Assembly (NCBI RefSeq): GCF_002195995.1
Contig: NZ_NHON01000016.1
Coordinates: forward strand, 88,107 to 152,106
From: Inquilinus limosus
GTDB lineage: Bacteria > Pseudomonadota > Alphaproteobacteria > DSM-16000 > Inquilinaceae
Reading direction: 5' to 3'
DNA length: 64,000 nt
Of this stretch, positions 18,868 to 27,913 are shown in pieces. Every line of letters starts with the position of its first letter. Within the stretch, counting starts at the first letter, position 1. Made by a program: the position numbers and the translations under genes. The notes under the pieces were generated by a model, which worked only from the letters and a program-made list of their open reading frames with translations, was not told the DNA's origin and did not search any database.

Positions 18868-19632
18868 CTACAGCACTGTCGAGATGCGCCCGACGACGCG
18901 GGCGGCGATGCGGGCGGCGGCGTCGAGGAAGGCGGGGAAATCCATGTGGCTTTCGCTGCCGGCGAGGTCGCTGAGCGCCCGGACCACCACCGTGGGCACG
19001 CCGAAGCGCTCGGCCACCGCCGCCACCGCCGCACCCTCCATCTCGATGGCGACGCCGCCGAATTCGCGGTGCAGCCGCTCCCGCTCCTGCGCGTCGTTGA
19101 GGAAGATGTCGCCGGTCAGGACAGTGCCGAAGATCAACCGCGACCGGTGCGACTCGCCACCGGTCGCGGTGGCGTCGAATCCACCGATATCAAGGCCTTC
19201 GAGAGCGTCCTTGATCTTCTCTCTGAGCATTGGATCCAGACCGTAGCCGGTCTCCTCGGGGAAGCCGGGCAGCGGCGGCACGCCGGGCTGATACGGCTTC
19301 AGCCGGCCGTCGACCCGGGCACCGTAATCGTGCATCACCAGCCGGTCCGCCACCACCACGTCGCCGATGGCGAGGTCCGGGTCGAGGCCGCCGGCGACGC
19401 CGGAGAACAGCAGCGAGGCGCAGCCGAACTCCTGCAGCAGCAGGGTCGCGACCATGGCGGCATGGCTCTTGCCGATGCCGGCCTCGACGGCCACCAGGTC
19501 GCGGGTGCCGAGGCGGCCAAGGCGGAAGCGGCAGCCGGCGATCTCCCGCTCGGTGCGCACCACCAGGTCGGCATGCGCCGCCAGCTCCTGCGGAATCGCC
19601 GCCATCAGCCCGATCGGTCCGTCCGCGCGCAT
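18868..19632 (-). CDS. mtnN: 5'-methylthioadenosine/S-adenosylhomocysteine nucleosidase
   Basis: A 254-residue nucleoside hydrolase that removes adenine from MTA and SAH, recycling products of methylation and polyamine synthesis. Family marks are IGLMAAIPQELAAH near the start (the catalytic glutamate in IPQE), LLFSGVAGGLDPDLAIGDVV, and VRALSDLAGSESHMDF with the catalytic aspartate. A GTG three bases upstream is also possible; ATG 19632 has GGGAG at better spacing. Confidence 0.85.
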   Translation of the reverse strand: MRADGPIGLMAAIPQELAAHADLVVRTEREIAGCRFRLGRLGTRDLVAVEAGIGKSHAAMVATLLLQEFGCASLLFSGVAGGLDPDLAIGDVVVADRLVMHDYGARVDGRLKPYQPGVPPLPGFPEETGYGLDPMLREKIKDALEGLDIGGFDATATGGESHRSRLIFGTVLTGDIFLNDAQERERLHREFGGVAIEMEGAAVAAVAERFGVPTVVVRALSDLAGSESHMDFPAFLDAAARIAARVVGRISTVL

Positions 19633-19700
19633 CACAGTCTCCCTTCGTGTCGCCGCCCCTTATGCGCCGGCTGTCGGGCCGGCGCAAAGGGGTGCGACGC

Positions 19701-21104
19701 TCAGGACAGGCCGAGCGCCGGCCGGCGACGGCCGCCGGTCAGCAGGTAGCCGACGATCAGCAGCCCGAACCACACCGGGGCGACATAGAGCGCCACCCGG
19801 GTCGACGGGTCGAAGCCAAGGAACACCGCAACCAGCACCAGGAAGGCCACCACCAGCCAGTTGGCGACCGGCGCGCCCGGCATGCGGAAGGCGACCGGTG
19901 CCGACCGGCCCTCGGCCACGGCGCGGCGGTAGCCGAGATGGGCGATCATGATGATGCCCCAGGTCCACAGGCTGCCGACCAGCGAGATGCTGGTGACCCA
20001 GATGAACGCCTCCTCCGGCACCACATAGTTCAGCCCGACGCCGATCAGCATCACCGCGGCCGAGGCGGCGATGCCCGCCACCGGCACGTGGTTGCGACTG
20101 ACCCGGCCGAAGGCGCGCGGCGCCTGGCCGGACCGGGCCAGGGTGAACAGCATGCGGCCGTTGCTGAACAGCCCGCTGTTGCAGGACGAGGCGGCGGCGG
20201 TGATGACCACGAGGTTGATCACGTCGGCCGCGGCGGACAGCCCCAGCTTGTCGAACACGAAGACGAAGGGGCTGGCATTCGGGTCCAGCTGGGTCCAGGG
20301 CAGCAGCGACATGATCACCGCCAGCGCGCCCAGGTAGAAGATCAGGATGCGCCAGATGATGCCGTTGGTGGCGCGCGGCAGCACCTTCGCCGGATCCTCG
20401 GCCTCGCCGGCGGTGACGCCGATCAGCTCGACCCCCTGATAGGCGAACATCACCATCTGCAGCGCCAGCACGGCGCCGAGCACGCCGAAGGGCAGGAAGC
20501 CGCCATGCGACCACAGGTTGGTGACGCTGGCCCCCTGCCCCAGGTCGCCGATGCCGAAGATGATCACGGCCAGGCCGCCCAGGATCAGCGCGACGATGGT
20601 CACGACCTTGATCAACGCGAACCAGAATTCCAGCTCGCCGAACAGCCGCACCGCCACGATGTTGACCACGGTCAGCACCGCCAGCGTCACCAGCGCCGGG
20701 ATCCATTGCGGCACGTCCGGCAGCCAGTAGTGGACATAGACGCCGACCGCGGTGATCTCGGCCATGCCGATCACCACCCACATGAACCAGTAGGACCAGC
20801 CGGTGGCGAAGCCGGCGAAGGGGCCGACGAACTCCTCGGCATAAGTGGCGAAGGACCCGGCCACCGGCTTGTGCAGCAGAAGCTCGCCCAGCGCCCGCAT
20901 GATGAAGAAGATGGCGATGCCGCCGATGGCATAGCTCAGCAGCAGCCCCGGCCCGGCCTTGGCGATCGCCTTGCCGGAGCCGAGGAACAGGCCGACGCCG
21001 ATGGCGCCGCCGATCGCGATCATGTGGATGTGGCGGCTCTTCAGCCGGCGGGCGAGATCGCCGCCCTCCGCTCCGGTACCGGACGATTGGCTCATAGGGC
21101 CCAT
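19701..21104 (-). CDS. Amino-acid permease, CycA/AnsP-like
   Basis: A 467-residue APC-superfamily transporter with twelve hydrophobic segments. It starts with a short polar tail, then SRHIHMIAIGGAIGVGLFLGSG, the conserved first helix of proton-coupled amino-acid permeases, and has SSCNSGLFSNGRMLFTLA and PVWFGLLIVGYLL later. The blocks resemble the D-serine/D-alanine/glycine transporter CycA, but paralogues with other amino-acid substrates share them. AGGAGG lies seven bases before ATG 21104. The upstream AT-rich region probably carries its promoter. Confidence 0.88.
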   Translation of the reverse strand: MGPMSQSSGTGAEGGDLARRLKSRHIHMIAIGGAIGVGLFLGSGKAIAKAGPGLLLSYAIGGIAIFFIMRALGELLLHKPVAGSFATYAEEFVGPFAGFATGWSYWFMWVVIGMAEITAVGVYVHYWLPDVPQWIPALVTLAVLTVVNIVAVRLFGELEFWFALIKVVTIVALILGGLAVIIFGIGDLGQGASVTNLWSHGGFLPFGVLGAVLALQMVMFAYQGVELIGVTAGEAEDPAKVLPRATNGIIWRILIFYLGALAVIMSLLPWTQLDPNASPFVFVFDKLGLSAAADVINLVVITAAASSCNSGLFSNGRMLFTLARSGQAPRAFGRVSRNHVPVAGIAASAAVMLIGVGLNYVVPEEAFIWVTSISLVGSLWTWGIIMIAHLGYRRAVAEGRSAPVAFRMPGAPVANWLVVAFLVLVAVFLGFDPSTRVALYVAPVWFGLLIVGYLLTGGRRRPALGLS

Positions 21105-21164
21105 CGCGCTTCCTCCTGGTTTCTTCGGGCCTGAAGCCCGTCGGCCGGCATCTTAGGAGGGAAA

Positions 21165-21300
21165 GGAAAAAACGCACCTCCGTTGTTACATAATTTCGTG
21201 TCGAATTATCCGCAGCATCGCGAAGGATAGTTCGGCAATAATACCTAAAACTGAATCGATTATTTGTACGATGAAAACATGGAATCGACTGGAGTCCGCA
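21165..21300. promoter_or_regulatory. AT-rich intergenic patch, probable promoter region of the permease gene
   Basis: A stretch of about 130 bases with many A/T runs, unlike its surroundings, lies between the permease start and the phosphodiesterase stop. Several A/T-rich hexamers are present on the minus strand, but I cannot pick one convincing -35/-10 pair. It is the most AT-rich stretch of the window. Confidence 0.4.
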
Positions 21301-21325
21301 GGCGGCAAGGATGGATTGCCTCGAT

Positions 21326-22312
21326 TCACTTCTTCAGCGCGGAGCCGAAGCGGTCGATCCGGTCGGTCTCGATGCCGCCGGCGTAGCCGTCGGCGACCAG
21401 GTCTGCGATCAGCGCCGGATCGTCGATGCCTTCGGAGAAGCCGCCGCCCCAAGGCGCGATCAGGAAGACCGGCGTGCCCGCCGCCTCCATCCGGGCGACG
21501 AAGCGGTGAGGCCAGCCCCACAGCCAGGGCGCGACGTTGGACGGCACCAGCAGCACCGATCGCCGGCAGGACTCCGGCACCTGGCCGGTCCAGCCCCACG
21601 CGGCATAGCTGACGAAGCAATCCTTGATCGACGCCCGGGACATCGAGCGGAAGTCGGGCAGCCGCTCGCGCAGCACCGCAACCGGCCTGTCGCCGCCATA
21701 GGCGGCCAGCAGGTCGCGGCGCTCCGCCGGCAGGGCCGCGAGATACCGGGCCAGCATCTCTCCTTCCGCCGGGTCGTTGCTCTTGACGTTCAGCAGGAAG
21801 CGGCGGCCGGGAAAGGCCTCCAGCACCTGGTCCAGTGACGGCATCAGCCCGGTGCCCTTGCCCCGGAACGGGAAGGTCCGGCCGCCATCCGCGGTATAGC
21901 CATGGCCGATGTCCAGCGCCTGCAGCCCGGCCAGGCTGTGCGCACGGGTGACGCCATGGCCGTCGGTGCGGCAATCGACCGTCCAGTCATGGAACACGGC
22001 GAAATGCCCGTCCGTGGTGGGCTGGATGTCGAGCTCCACCGCACCGGCGCCGAGATCGAAAGCGGCGCGCATCGAGGCGATGGTGTTCTCGAGATAAGGA
22101 TGCTCCGGCGGCAGCATCCGGGCGGCGGTGCAGGTCTCGCCGGTCAGCCCCGTCCGGTCGAAGCCCTGGGCCAGGCCGCGATGCGCCAGCAGCACCGGCG
22201 CCCCACCCGGCGCGCCGTGCAGCCATGAGCTGTTGTTGATGAACACACCCGCGGCGAACACACCCAGGGCGGCGAGAACAAACACTAAACGCTTGCGTGT
22301 CCGGCGGGTCAT
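21326..22312 (-). CDS. Glycerophosphodiester phosphodiesterase family protein
   Basis: A 328-residue protein with an N-terminal membrane anchor or uncleaved signal (RLVFVLAALGVFAAGVFINN). The catalytic core has AHRGLAQGF, NTIASMRAAFDLGAGAVELDI and HFAVFHDWTVD, supplying the paired histidines and the metal-binding Glu/Asp of the family, and it ends with a C-terminal GGIETDRI. It hydrolyses glycerophosphodiesters to glycerol 3-phosphate and an alcohol, probably at the periplasmic face. Two to four extra cysteines are unusual for the core. The start ATG 22312 lacks a clear ribosome-binding site. Confidence 0.88.
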   Translation of the reverse strand: MTRRTRKRLVFVLAALGVFAAGVFINNSSWLHGAPGGAPVLLAHRGLAQGFDRTGLTGETCTAARMLPPEHPYLENTIASMRAAFDLGAGAVELDIQPTTDGHFAVFHDWTVDCRTDGHGVTRAHSLAGLQALDIGHGYTADGGRTFPFRGKGTGLMPSLDQVLEAFPGRRFLLNVKSNDPAEGEMLARYLAALPAERRDLLAAYGGDRPVAVLRERLPDFRSMSRASIKDCFVSYAAWGWTGQVPESCRRSVLLVPSNVAPWLWGWPHRFVARMEAAGTPVFLIAPWGGGFSEGIDDPALIADLVADGYAGGIETDRIDRFGSALKK

Positions 22313-22411
22313 GGGCTGATCTGTCCGGGTGATGGGGCCGGCGCAGGCTGGCCCCGGATCATGGCCGAAACGGCACGGTGCCGTGGCGGTTGGATGTCGA
22401 GGCGCAGGCCC

Positions 22412-24883
22412 ATGACCGCACTGGCGGAAACCGCCGAACCGCTGCTGCCGCCGGCCTTCCAGGGCTGGTTCCGGCACAAGGGCTGGACGCCCCACCCGCA
22501 TCAGCTGGAGATGCTGCAGGCGGCACGCGACGGCACCCATGCCCTGCTGATCGCCCCGACCGGCGGCGGCAAGACCCTGGCCGGCTTCCTGCCGACCCTG
22601 ACCGAGCTGGCGGAGCGGCCGCGCGAGGGGCTGCACACGCTCTACATCTCGCCGCTCAAGGCGCTGGCGGTCGACATCCATCGCAACCTGGAGCAGCCGA
22701 TCGCCGAAATGCGGCTGCCGATCCGGGCCGAGACCCGCACCGGCGACACGCCGCAGGTCAAGCGCGAGCGCCAGCGCCGCCATGCGCCGCAGATCCTGAT
22801 GACGACGCCGGAAAGCCTGGCGCTGCTGCTGTCCTATGGCGATGCCGACCGCATCTTCGGGTCCTTGCGCTGCGTCATCGTCGACGAGTTGCATGCCCTG
22901 GCCGGCACCAAGCGCGGCGACCTGCTGGCGCTGGGCCTCGCCCGGCTGGCCACCCTGGCGCCGGAGGCCCGCCGTGTCGGGCTGTCGGCCACGGTGGCGC
23001 ATCCCGACGCGCTGGTCGCCTGGCTGTCGCCGACCGGCCACGCCGACCCGGCCCTGGTGCGCACGGTGCGCGGGCCGCCCGGGATCAAGCCGATCGTCGA
23101 GATCATGGAGACCGAGAGCCGCCTGCCCTGGGCCGGCCATATGGGCACCTACGCGGCCCGGGACCTGTACGACCGCATCCGCAAGGCCGGCACCACGCTC
23201 CTCTTCGTCAACACCCGGGCGCAGGCGGAGCTGGTGTTCCAGGCGCTGTGGCGGATCAATGACGAGGTGCTGCCGATCGCGCTGCATCACGGCAGCCTGG
23301 CGGCGGAGCAGCGCCGCAAGGTCGAGGCGGCGATGGCGCGGGGCGAGCTGCGCGCGGTGGTCGCCACCTCCTCGCTCGACCTCGGCATCGACTGGGCCGC
23401 CGTCGACCTGGTGATCCAGATCGGCGCACCGAAGGGGGCGAGCCGCCTGCTGCAGCGCATCGGCCGGTCGAACCACCGCTTCGACGCGCCCTCGGTCGCG
23501 GTGCTGGTGCCGGCCAACCGCTTCGAGGTGCTGGAGTGCCGCGCCGCCTCCGACGCCATCGAGGCGATGACGCTGGACGGCGACCCGCCCGCCCCCGGCA
23601 CGCTGGACACGCTGGCGCAGCACCTGCTGGGCTGCGCCTGCTCCGCCGCCTTCGAGGCCAAGGCGATGTATGCCGAGGTGCGGCGAGCCGCGCCCTACGC
23701 CGCCCTGACCCGCCGCGACTTCGACGACGTGCTGGATTTCGTCGCCCATGGCGGCTACGCGCTGCGCAGCTACGACCGCTTTCACCGGCTGAAGCAGGAT
23801 GCCGAAGGCCGCTGGAAGGTGGCCAGCGCCGTGGTCGCCCGGCAGTACCGGATGAATGTCGGCACCATCGTCGAGGAGGAGATGCTGAAGGTCCGGCTGT
23901 CCGGCGGCTTCGGCAAGGTGCTGGGCGAGGTCGAGGAGTATTTCGCCCAGGGGCTGGTGCCGGGCGACACCTTCATGTTCGCGGGCCAGTTGCTGCGCTT
24001 CGAGGGCATCCGCGAGATGTCGGTGATCGCCAGCCGCGCCGCCAGCGGCGAGCCGAAGGTGCCCGCCTATGCCGGCGGCCGGATGCCGCTGACCACCCAT
24101 CTGGCCGACCGGGTGCGGCGCCTCTTGTCCACCCCCGCCCATTGGGCCGGTCTGCCGGACGACGCGCGGGAGTGGCTGGAGCTGCAGCGCGAGCGTTCCG
24201 GCCTGCCCGGCCCGGGCGAGCTAATGATCGAGACCTTCCCGCGCGGCGGCCGGCACTACATGGTGGCCTACTGCTTCGAGGGCCGGCAGGCGCACCAGAC
24301 GCTGGGCATGCTGGTGACCAAGCGGATGGAGCGCGCCGGGCTGGGACCGATCGGCTTCGTCGCCACCGACTATGTGCTGGCGACCTGGAGCCTGGAGCCG
24401 GTGACCGACCCGGCGGTGCTATTCGACGAGGACATGCTGGGCGACGACCTGGAGGCCTGGATGAGCGATTCCAGCCTGCTGCGCCGCACCTTCCGCAACG
24501 TCGCGGTGATCGCCGGGCTGATCGAGCGGCGCACGCCCGGCGAGCGCAAGACCGGCCGCCAGGTCACGGTCAGCGCCGACCTGATCTACGACGTGCTGCG
24601 CCGCCACCAGCCCGACCATGTGCTGCTGCGCGCCACCCGGGCCGACGCGGCGCGCGGCCTGGTCGACCTCGGCCGCGTCGCCCTGCTGCTGAAGCGCGCC
24701 CGGCGCAAGCTGACCCTGCGGGCGCTCGACCGGATCTCGCCCCTGGCCGTGCCGGTGCTGCTGGAGATCGGCCGCGTCAGCATCGCCGATGGCGCCATCG
24801 ACGCGATGCTGGAGGAGAGCGCCGCGGAGATGATCGCCGAGGCCACGCCGAAGCGGGGCGAGAAAGGCCGGCGGCGGGCGTGA
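22412..24883 (+). CDS. lhr: Ligase-associated Lhr-type DEXH-box DNA helicase
   Basis: An 823-residue superfamily 2 helicase. It shows Walker A APTGGGKTLAGFLP, motif II DELHALAGTKRG, motif III GLSATVAHP, then motifs IV-VI (LLFVNTRAQAEL, ATSSLDLGIDW, LLQRIGRSNHR), followed by the winged-helix and Lhr-Core C-terminal domain. It unwinds DNA or RNA-DNA duplexes with 3'-5' polarity in known relatives. It belongs with the ligase/exonuclease pair at 8098-10694 and PdeM at 27914-28633. GAGG nine bases before ATG 22412 sets the start; ATG 22394 is an alternative. Its 5' end lies head-to-head with the phosphodiesterase gene. Confidence 0.95.
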   Translation: MTALAETAEPLLPPAFQGWFRHKGWTPHPHQLEMLQAARDGTHALLIAPTGGGKTLAGFLPTLTELAERPREGLHTLYISPLKALAVDIHRNLEQPIAEMRLPIRAETRTGDTPQVKRERQRRHAPQILMTTPESLALLLSYGDADRIFGSLRCVIVDELHALAGTKRGDLLALGLARLATLAPEARRVGLSATVAHPDALVAWLSPTGHADPALVRTVRGPPGIKPIVEIMETESRLPWAGHMGTYAARDLYDRIRKAGTTLLFVNTRAQAELVFQALWRINDEVLPIALHHGSLAAEQRRKVEAAMARGELRAVVATSSLDLGIDWAAVDLVIQIGAPKGASRLLQRIGRSNHRFDAPSVAVLVPANRFEVLECRAASDAIEAMTLDGDPPAPGTLDTLAQHLLGCACSAAFEAKAMYAEVRRAAPYAALTRRDFDDVLDFVAHGGYALRSYDRFHRLKQDAEGRWKVASAVVARQYRMNVGTIVEEEMLKVRLSGGFGKVLGEVEEYFAQGLVPGDTFMFAGQLLRFEGIREMSVIASRAASGEPKVPAYAGGRMPLTTHLADRVRRLLSTPAHWAGLPDDAREWLELQRERSGLPGPGELMIETFPRGGRHYMVAYCFEGRQAHQTLGMLVTKRMERAGLGPIGFVATDYVLATWSLEPVTDPAVLFDEDMLGDDLEAWMSDSSLLRRTFRNVAVIAGLIERRTPGERKTGRQVTVSADLIYDVLRRHQPDHVLLRATRADAARGLVDLGRVALLLKRARRKLTLRALDRISPLAVPVLLEIGRVSIADGAIDAMLEESAAEMIAEATPKRGEKGRRRA

Positions 24884-24897
24884 CGGGACAACATCAT

Positions 24898-24926
24898 TTG
24901 TCGCCTCGGCCCGGTTTTGCTAAAAT
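24898..24926 (+). promoter_or_regulatory. Probable sigma-70 promoter of the cyclase gene
   Basis: TTGTCG (24898-24903), a 17-base spacer and TAAAAT (24921-24926). Transcription would start near 24933, leaving a leader of about 20 bases before ATG 24954. It separates expression of the cyclase gene from the helicase gene upstream. Confidence 0.6.
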
Positions 24927-24953
24927 TGCGCCCTTCGGGGCGAGGACGAGCCC

Positions 24954-26711
24954 ATGGAACAGCCCGAGGTCCAGCGCAGGCTGGCGGCGATCCTGGCGGC
25001 GGACATGGTGGGCTACAGCCGGCTGATGGAAGCCGATGAGGCCGGCACCCTCGCGCGGTTGAAGACCCACCGGCTGGAGCTGATCGACCCGGCGATTGCC
25101 AAGACCCGCGGCAGCATCGTCAAGACCACGGGCGACGGCCTGCTGGTCGAGTTCGCCAGCATCGTCGATGCCCTGGCCTGCGCCTCGGAGATCCAGCGTC
25201 GCATGGCCCGACGCAACAGCGACGTCTCGCCGGCGCGCTGGATCCAGTTCCGCATCGGCATCAATCTCGGTGACGTGATCGTCGAGGACGGCGACCTGTT
25301 CGGCGATGGCGTCAATGTCGCGGCGCGGCTGGAGGCGCTGGCCGAGCCGGGCGGGATCTGCGTGTCCGGCGCCGTACGCGACCAGGTCGGAGACCGGCTC
25401 GATGTCGGCTTCGAGGATCTCGGCGAGCAGTCGGTCAAGAACATCTCCCGGCCGATCCGCGTCTACCGGGTGCGGCTCGACGCGACGGCGCCGGAGGCCC
25501 CGTCCGAGGCGGCCGCAACCGCCGCTCCGGTCGCGACCAAGCCCTCCATCGTCGTGCTGCCCTTCGACAATATGAGCGGCGACGCCGAGCAGGAGTTCTT
25601 CGCCGACGGCCTGACCGAGGACATCATCACCGAGCTGTCGCGCTTTCACGAACTGCTGGTGATTTCCCGCAACTCCGCCTTCGTGCACAAGGGCAAGCCG
25701 GTGAGGGTGCAGGACATCGCTCGCGAATTCGGCGTCCACTACGTGGTCGAGGGCAGCGTGCGCAAGGCCGGCGGCCGGGTGCGGGTCACGGTGCAGCTGA
25801 TCGATGGCGAGACCGACCGCCACATCTGGGCCGAGCGATACGACCGCGACCTGGCCGATATCTTCGCCATCCAGGACGAGGTCACCGCGGCGATCGCTGC
25901 CACCCTGCCCGGCCGGGTCGAGGCCGCGGCGCGCGACCGGGCGAAGCGGAAGACGACGGGCAATCTGGAAGCCTATGAGTGCCTGCTGGCCGGCAAGATC
26001 CTGCACCACCGGTCGACCCGCGACGACAATGTCCAGGCGCTGGCGATGCTCGACCGCGCCGTCGCCCTCGACCCGAAATATGCCCACGCCCATGCCTGGC
26101 GCGCCTGCGTGCTGGGCCAGAGCTGGGTCAATGGCTGGTGCGCCGACCGCGACGCCACCTGGGACGCGGTGGTCGGCGAGCTCGAGACCGCCATCGCCCT
26201 CGACGACAACGACGCCGATGTCCACCGCATCCTCGCCGCGGTCGCCCTGACGCGCCACGAGTTCGACAGATCCTTGTACCACCAGGAACGCGCGATCGCC
26301 TCGAACCCGAACTACGACCTGATCGTGGTGCAGCAGGGCGAGATCCTGACCTGGCTCGGCCGGCCGGAGGAAGGCATCGACTGGATCCGCAAGGCGATGC
26401 GGCTCAATCCGCATCACCCGGAGCGGTTCTGGAGCCATCTTGGCCGGGCCTATTACACCGCGAAGCGCTATGCCGAGGCGGTGGAGGCCTACAGCCACAT
26501 CACCAGGCCCGACCACACCCATCACGCCTTCCTCGCCGCCGCTCTGGCCTGGATGGGCGATGCCACCGCCGCCGGTGCCCATGCCCAGGCAGTGCTGCGG
26601 ACCAACCCCGATTTCACCGCGGAGGCGTTCCTCGCCACCTTACACTACAAGGGCGACGAGGACCGCGCCCACTGCCGCGACGGCCTGCTCAAGGCCGGGC
26701 TGCCTGCCTGA
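24954..26711 (+). CDS. Class III adenylate/guanylate cyclase with TolB-like and TPR domains
   Basis: A 585-residue protein with three parts. Residues 1-180 form a cyclase homology domain with both metal-binding aspartates (LAADMVGYS, D17; KTTGDGLL, D61) and the transition-state Asn/Arg pair in FGDGVNVAARLE, so it should be catalytically active. Residues about 200-315 (IVVLPFDNMSGD to DIFAIQDEV) resemble the TolB/FlgO-like N-terminal domain. Residues about 340-585 are TPR-type helical repeats for protein contact. There is no transmembrane segment. Such proteins are numerous in rhizobial and related genomes and their signals are unknown. It has its own promoter and lies between two members of the Lhr repair set. 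Confidence 0.9.
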   Translation: MEQPEVQRRLAAILAADMVGYSRLMEADEAGTLARLKTHRLELIDPAIAKTRGSIVKTTGDGLLVEFASIVDALACASEIQRRMARRNSDVSPARWIQFRIGINLGDVIVEDGDLFGDGVNVAARLEALAEPGGICVSGAVRDQVGDRLDVGFEDLGEQSVKNISRPIRVYRVRLDATAPEAPSEAAATAAPVATKPSIVVLPFDNMSGDAEQEFFADGLTEDIITELSRFHELLVISRNSAFVHKGKPVRVQDIAREFGVHYVVEGSVRKAGGRVRVTVQLIDGETDRHIWAERYDRDLADIFAIQDEVTAAIAATLPGRVEAAARDRAKRKTTGNLEAYECLLAGKILHHRSTRDDNVQALAMLDRAVALDPKYAHAHAWRACVLGQSWVNGWCADRDATWDAVVGELETAIALDDNDADVHRILAAVALTRHEFDRSLYHQERAIASNPNYDLIVVQQGEILTWLGRPEEGIDWIRKAMRLNPHHPERFWSHLGRAYYTAKRYAEAVEAYSHITRPDHTHHAFLAAALAWMGDATAAGAHAQAVLRTNPDFTAEAFLATLHYKGDEDRAHCRDGLLKAGLPA

Positions 26712-26791
26712 TCCGAGGCTTACGAGATGTGTCCTGCCGCCATTCGCCGGATTCGCTAGGATCGTCCGCACCGCGGACTCGGAGGGAATCG

Positions 26792-27412
26792 ATGGCGGAG
26801 GATACGGACAGGCGGAACCGCCTGGCCCGGGCCAAGGCGGCGCTGGCGATCGACGCCTCGCCGGCCAGCTGGGCGCGGATCGACTCCGGCTACGAGGCGC
26901 TGTGCGTCGACCTGGTCAGCGAATGGGTGCTGGGCGAGCGCCGGCATGAGAGCCAGGGGCAGCAGGCCGAGGCCTGGATCGCCCGCTTCTACGACGACCT
27001 GCACAGCGACGAGCAGCCGGACCCTGCCCGGATCTATGCCCGGTTCCAGCTCGGCCTGCCGCGGGCGCAGTATCTGGCCCGGCTGCTTCGCGCCCGACGT
27101 TCCGCGCAGTGGCGGGCGGCTGCCAGGATCGAGCTGCGCCGGGTTCTGGAAAGCGCCGAGGCCCGTGCCCACGCGGCGGCGACGGCCGATCCCCGCCAGG
27201 ACCAGACGCTGCGCTTCGACCTCAGCCTGTCGCGCGGCGCCTATGATGAGCTCGTCACCCTTTATGATTCGGTCGCGGCGGCGGTGACCAACAGCGACCG
27301 TCCGGCGCCGCCGGCGAGGAAGCCCTCCTCGCCCACCCTCACCTGGTTCTCGATCACGGCGGAGACGATCCTCGTCCTGCTCGATGCCCTGCGCCGCGAG
27401 GACCTGCGATGA
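26792..27412 (+). CDS. Hypothetical protein (206 aa), first gene of an unknown pair
   Basis: A soluble, strongly charged and mostly helical protein rich in Arg and Ala; I recognise no domain. It starts MAEDTDRRNRLARAKAALAI after GGAGGGAATCG and ends with a hydrophobic-helical segment TWFSITAETILVLLDALRRE. The next gene starts inside its stop codon (ATGA, 27409-27412), so the two are made together. The upstream gap contains TAGGAT at 26757-26762 as a possible -10 without a good -35. Confidence 0.65.
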   Translation: MAEDTDRRNRLARAKAALAIDASPASWARIDSGYEALCVDLVSEWVLGERRHESQGQQAEAWIARFYDDLHSDEQPDPARIYARFQLGLPRAQYLARLLRARRSAQWRAAARIELRRVLESAEARAHAAATADPRQDQTLRFDLSLSRGAYDELVTLYDSVAAAVTNSDRPAPPARKPSSPTLTWFSITAETILVLLDALRREDLR

Positions 27413-27852
27413 CGCCGACCAACCCGCTGTCGCTGCTCAGCCCGCTGCTGACCCTGGCCGGCCTGGTCGGCAGCTTCTTCTACATCCAGCTCAGCCAATG
27501 GCTGCGCGACCTGGTGGCGCTGCGCCAGAAGGTCGAGCTGAACCGTTTCGCCGGCGACGAGGCGCAGAAGCGCGCCATCATCGAGTGCCGGATCGAGTAC
27601 CGGCGGCTGGCGACCTGGCACACCTATGCCGTCAACCTGAGCGTCATCGCCTTCGTGCTGTTCATCCTGGTCCTCGGGCTGCTGATGATCCGCCCGGCGG
27701 CGGCCGACCCGATGTACGACTACCTGGCGATCGCGCTGTGGGTCTTCCTCGCCGTGTTCGTCGGCCTGGCGTCGGTGCTGTTCTGGCTGGGCCACAGCAA
27801 GGCGCGGGAGATCGGGGCGATCCTGGAGCCGAAACGGACGCCCGGCGCCTGA
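27409..27852 (+). CDS. Small membrane protein (147 aa), second gene of an unknown pair
   Basis: Three hydrophobic segments are visible: residues about 8-30, 73-95 and 103-127, with a charged helical stretch between the first and second (LRQKVELNRFAGDEAQKRAIIE). There is no signal peptide or known motif. It is translationally coupled to the 206-residue protein, which suggests a soluble-plus-membrane complex. The pair sits between the cyclase and PdeM genes. Confidence 0.65.
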   Translation: MTPTNPLSLLSPLLTLAGLVGSFFYIQLSQWLRDLVALRQKVELNRFAGDEAQKRAIIECRIEYRRLATWHTYAVNLSVIAFVLFILVLGLLMIRPAAADPMYDYLAIALWVFLAVFVGLASVLFWLGHSKAREIGAILEPKRTPGA

Positions 27853-27878
27853 ACGGAACAGAAGCCGAACAAAACCAG

Positions 27879-27907
27879 TTGCCGAGCACGGGCCGGGCGC
27901 CTAAACC
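27879..27907 (+). promoter_or_regulatory. Possible promoter placing the pdeM start codon at +1
   Basis: TTGCCG (27879-27884), a 17-base spacer and TAAACC (27902-27907). With the usual 6-7 base gap, transcription would start at or next to the pdeM ATG (27914). The only Shine-Dalgarno-like bases, GGAG at 27908-27911, are too close to the ATG to serve. Confidence 0.4.
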
Positions 27908-27913
27908 GGAGTC

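Noticed and set aside
21326-24142. Minus-strand frame of 938 codons over lhr and the phosphodiesterase
   Set aside because: Only the last 328 codons (21326-22312) are a real gene; the rest is a shadow of lhr without protein-like composition.
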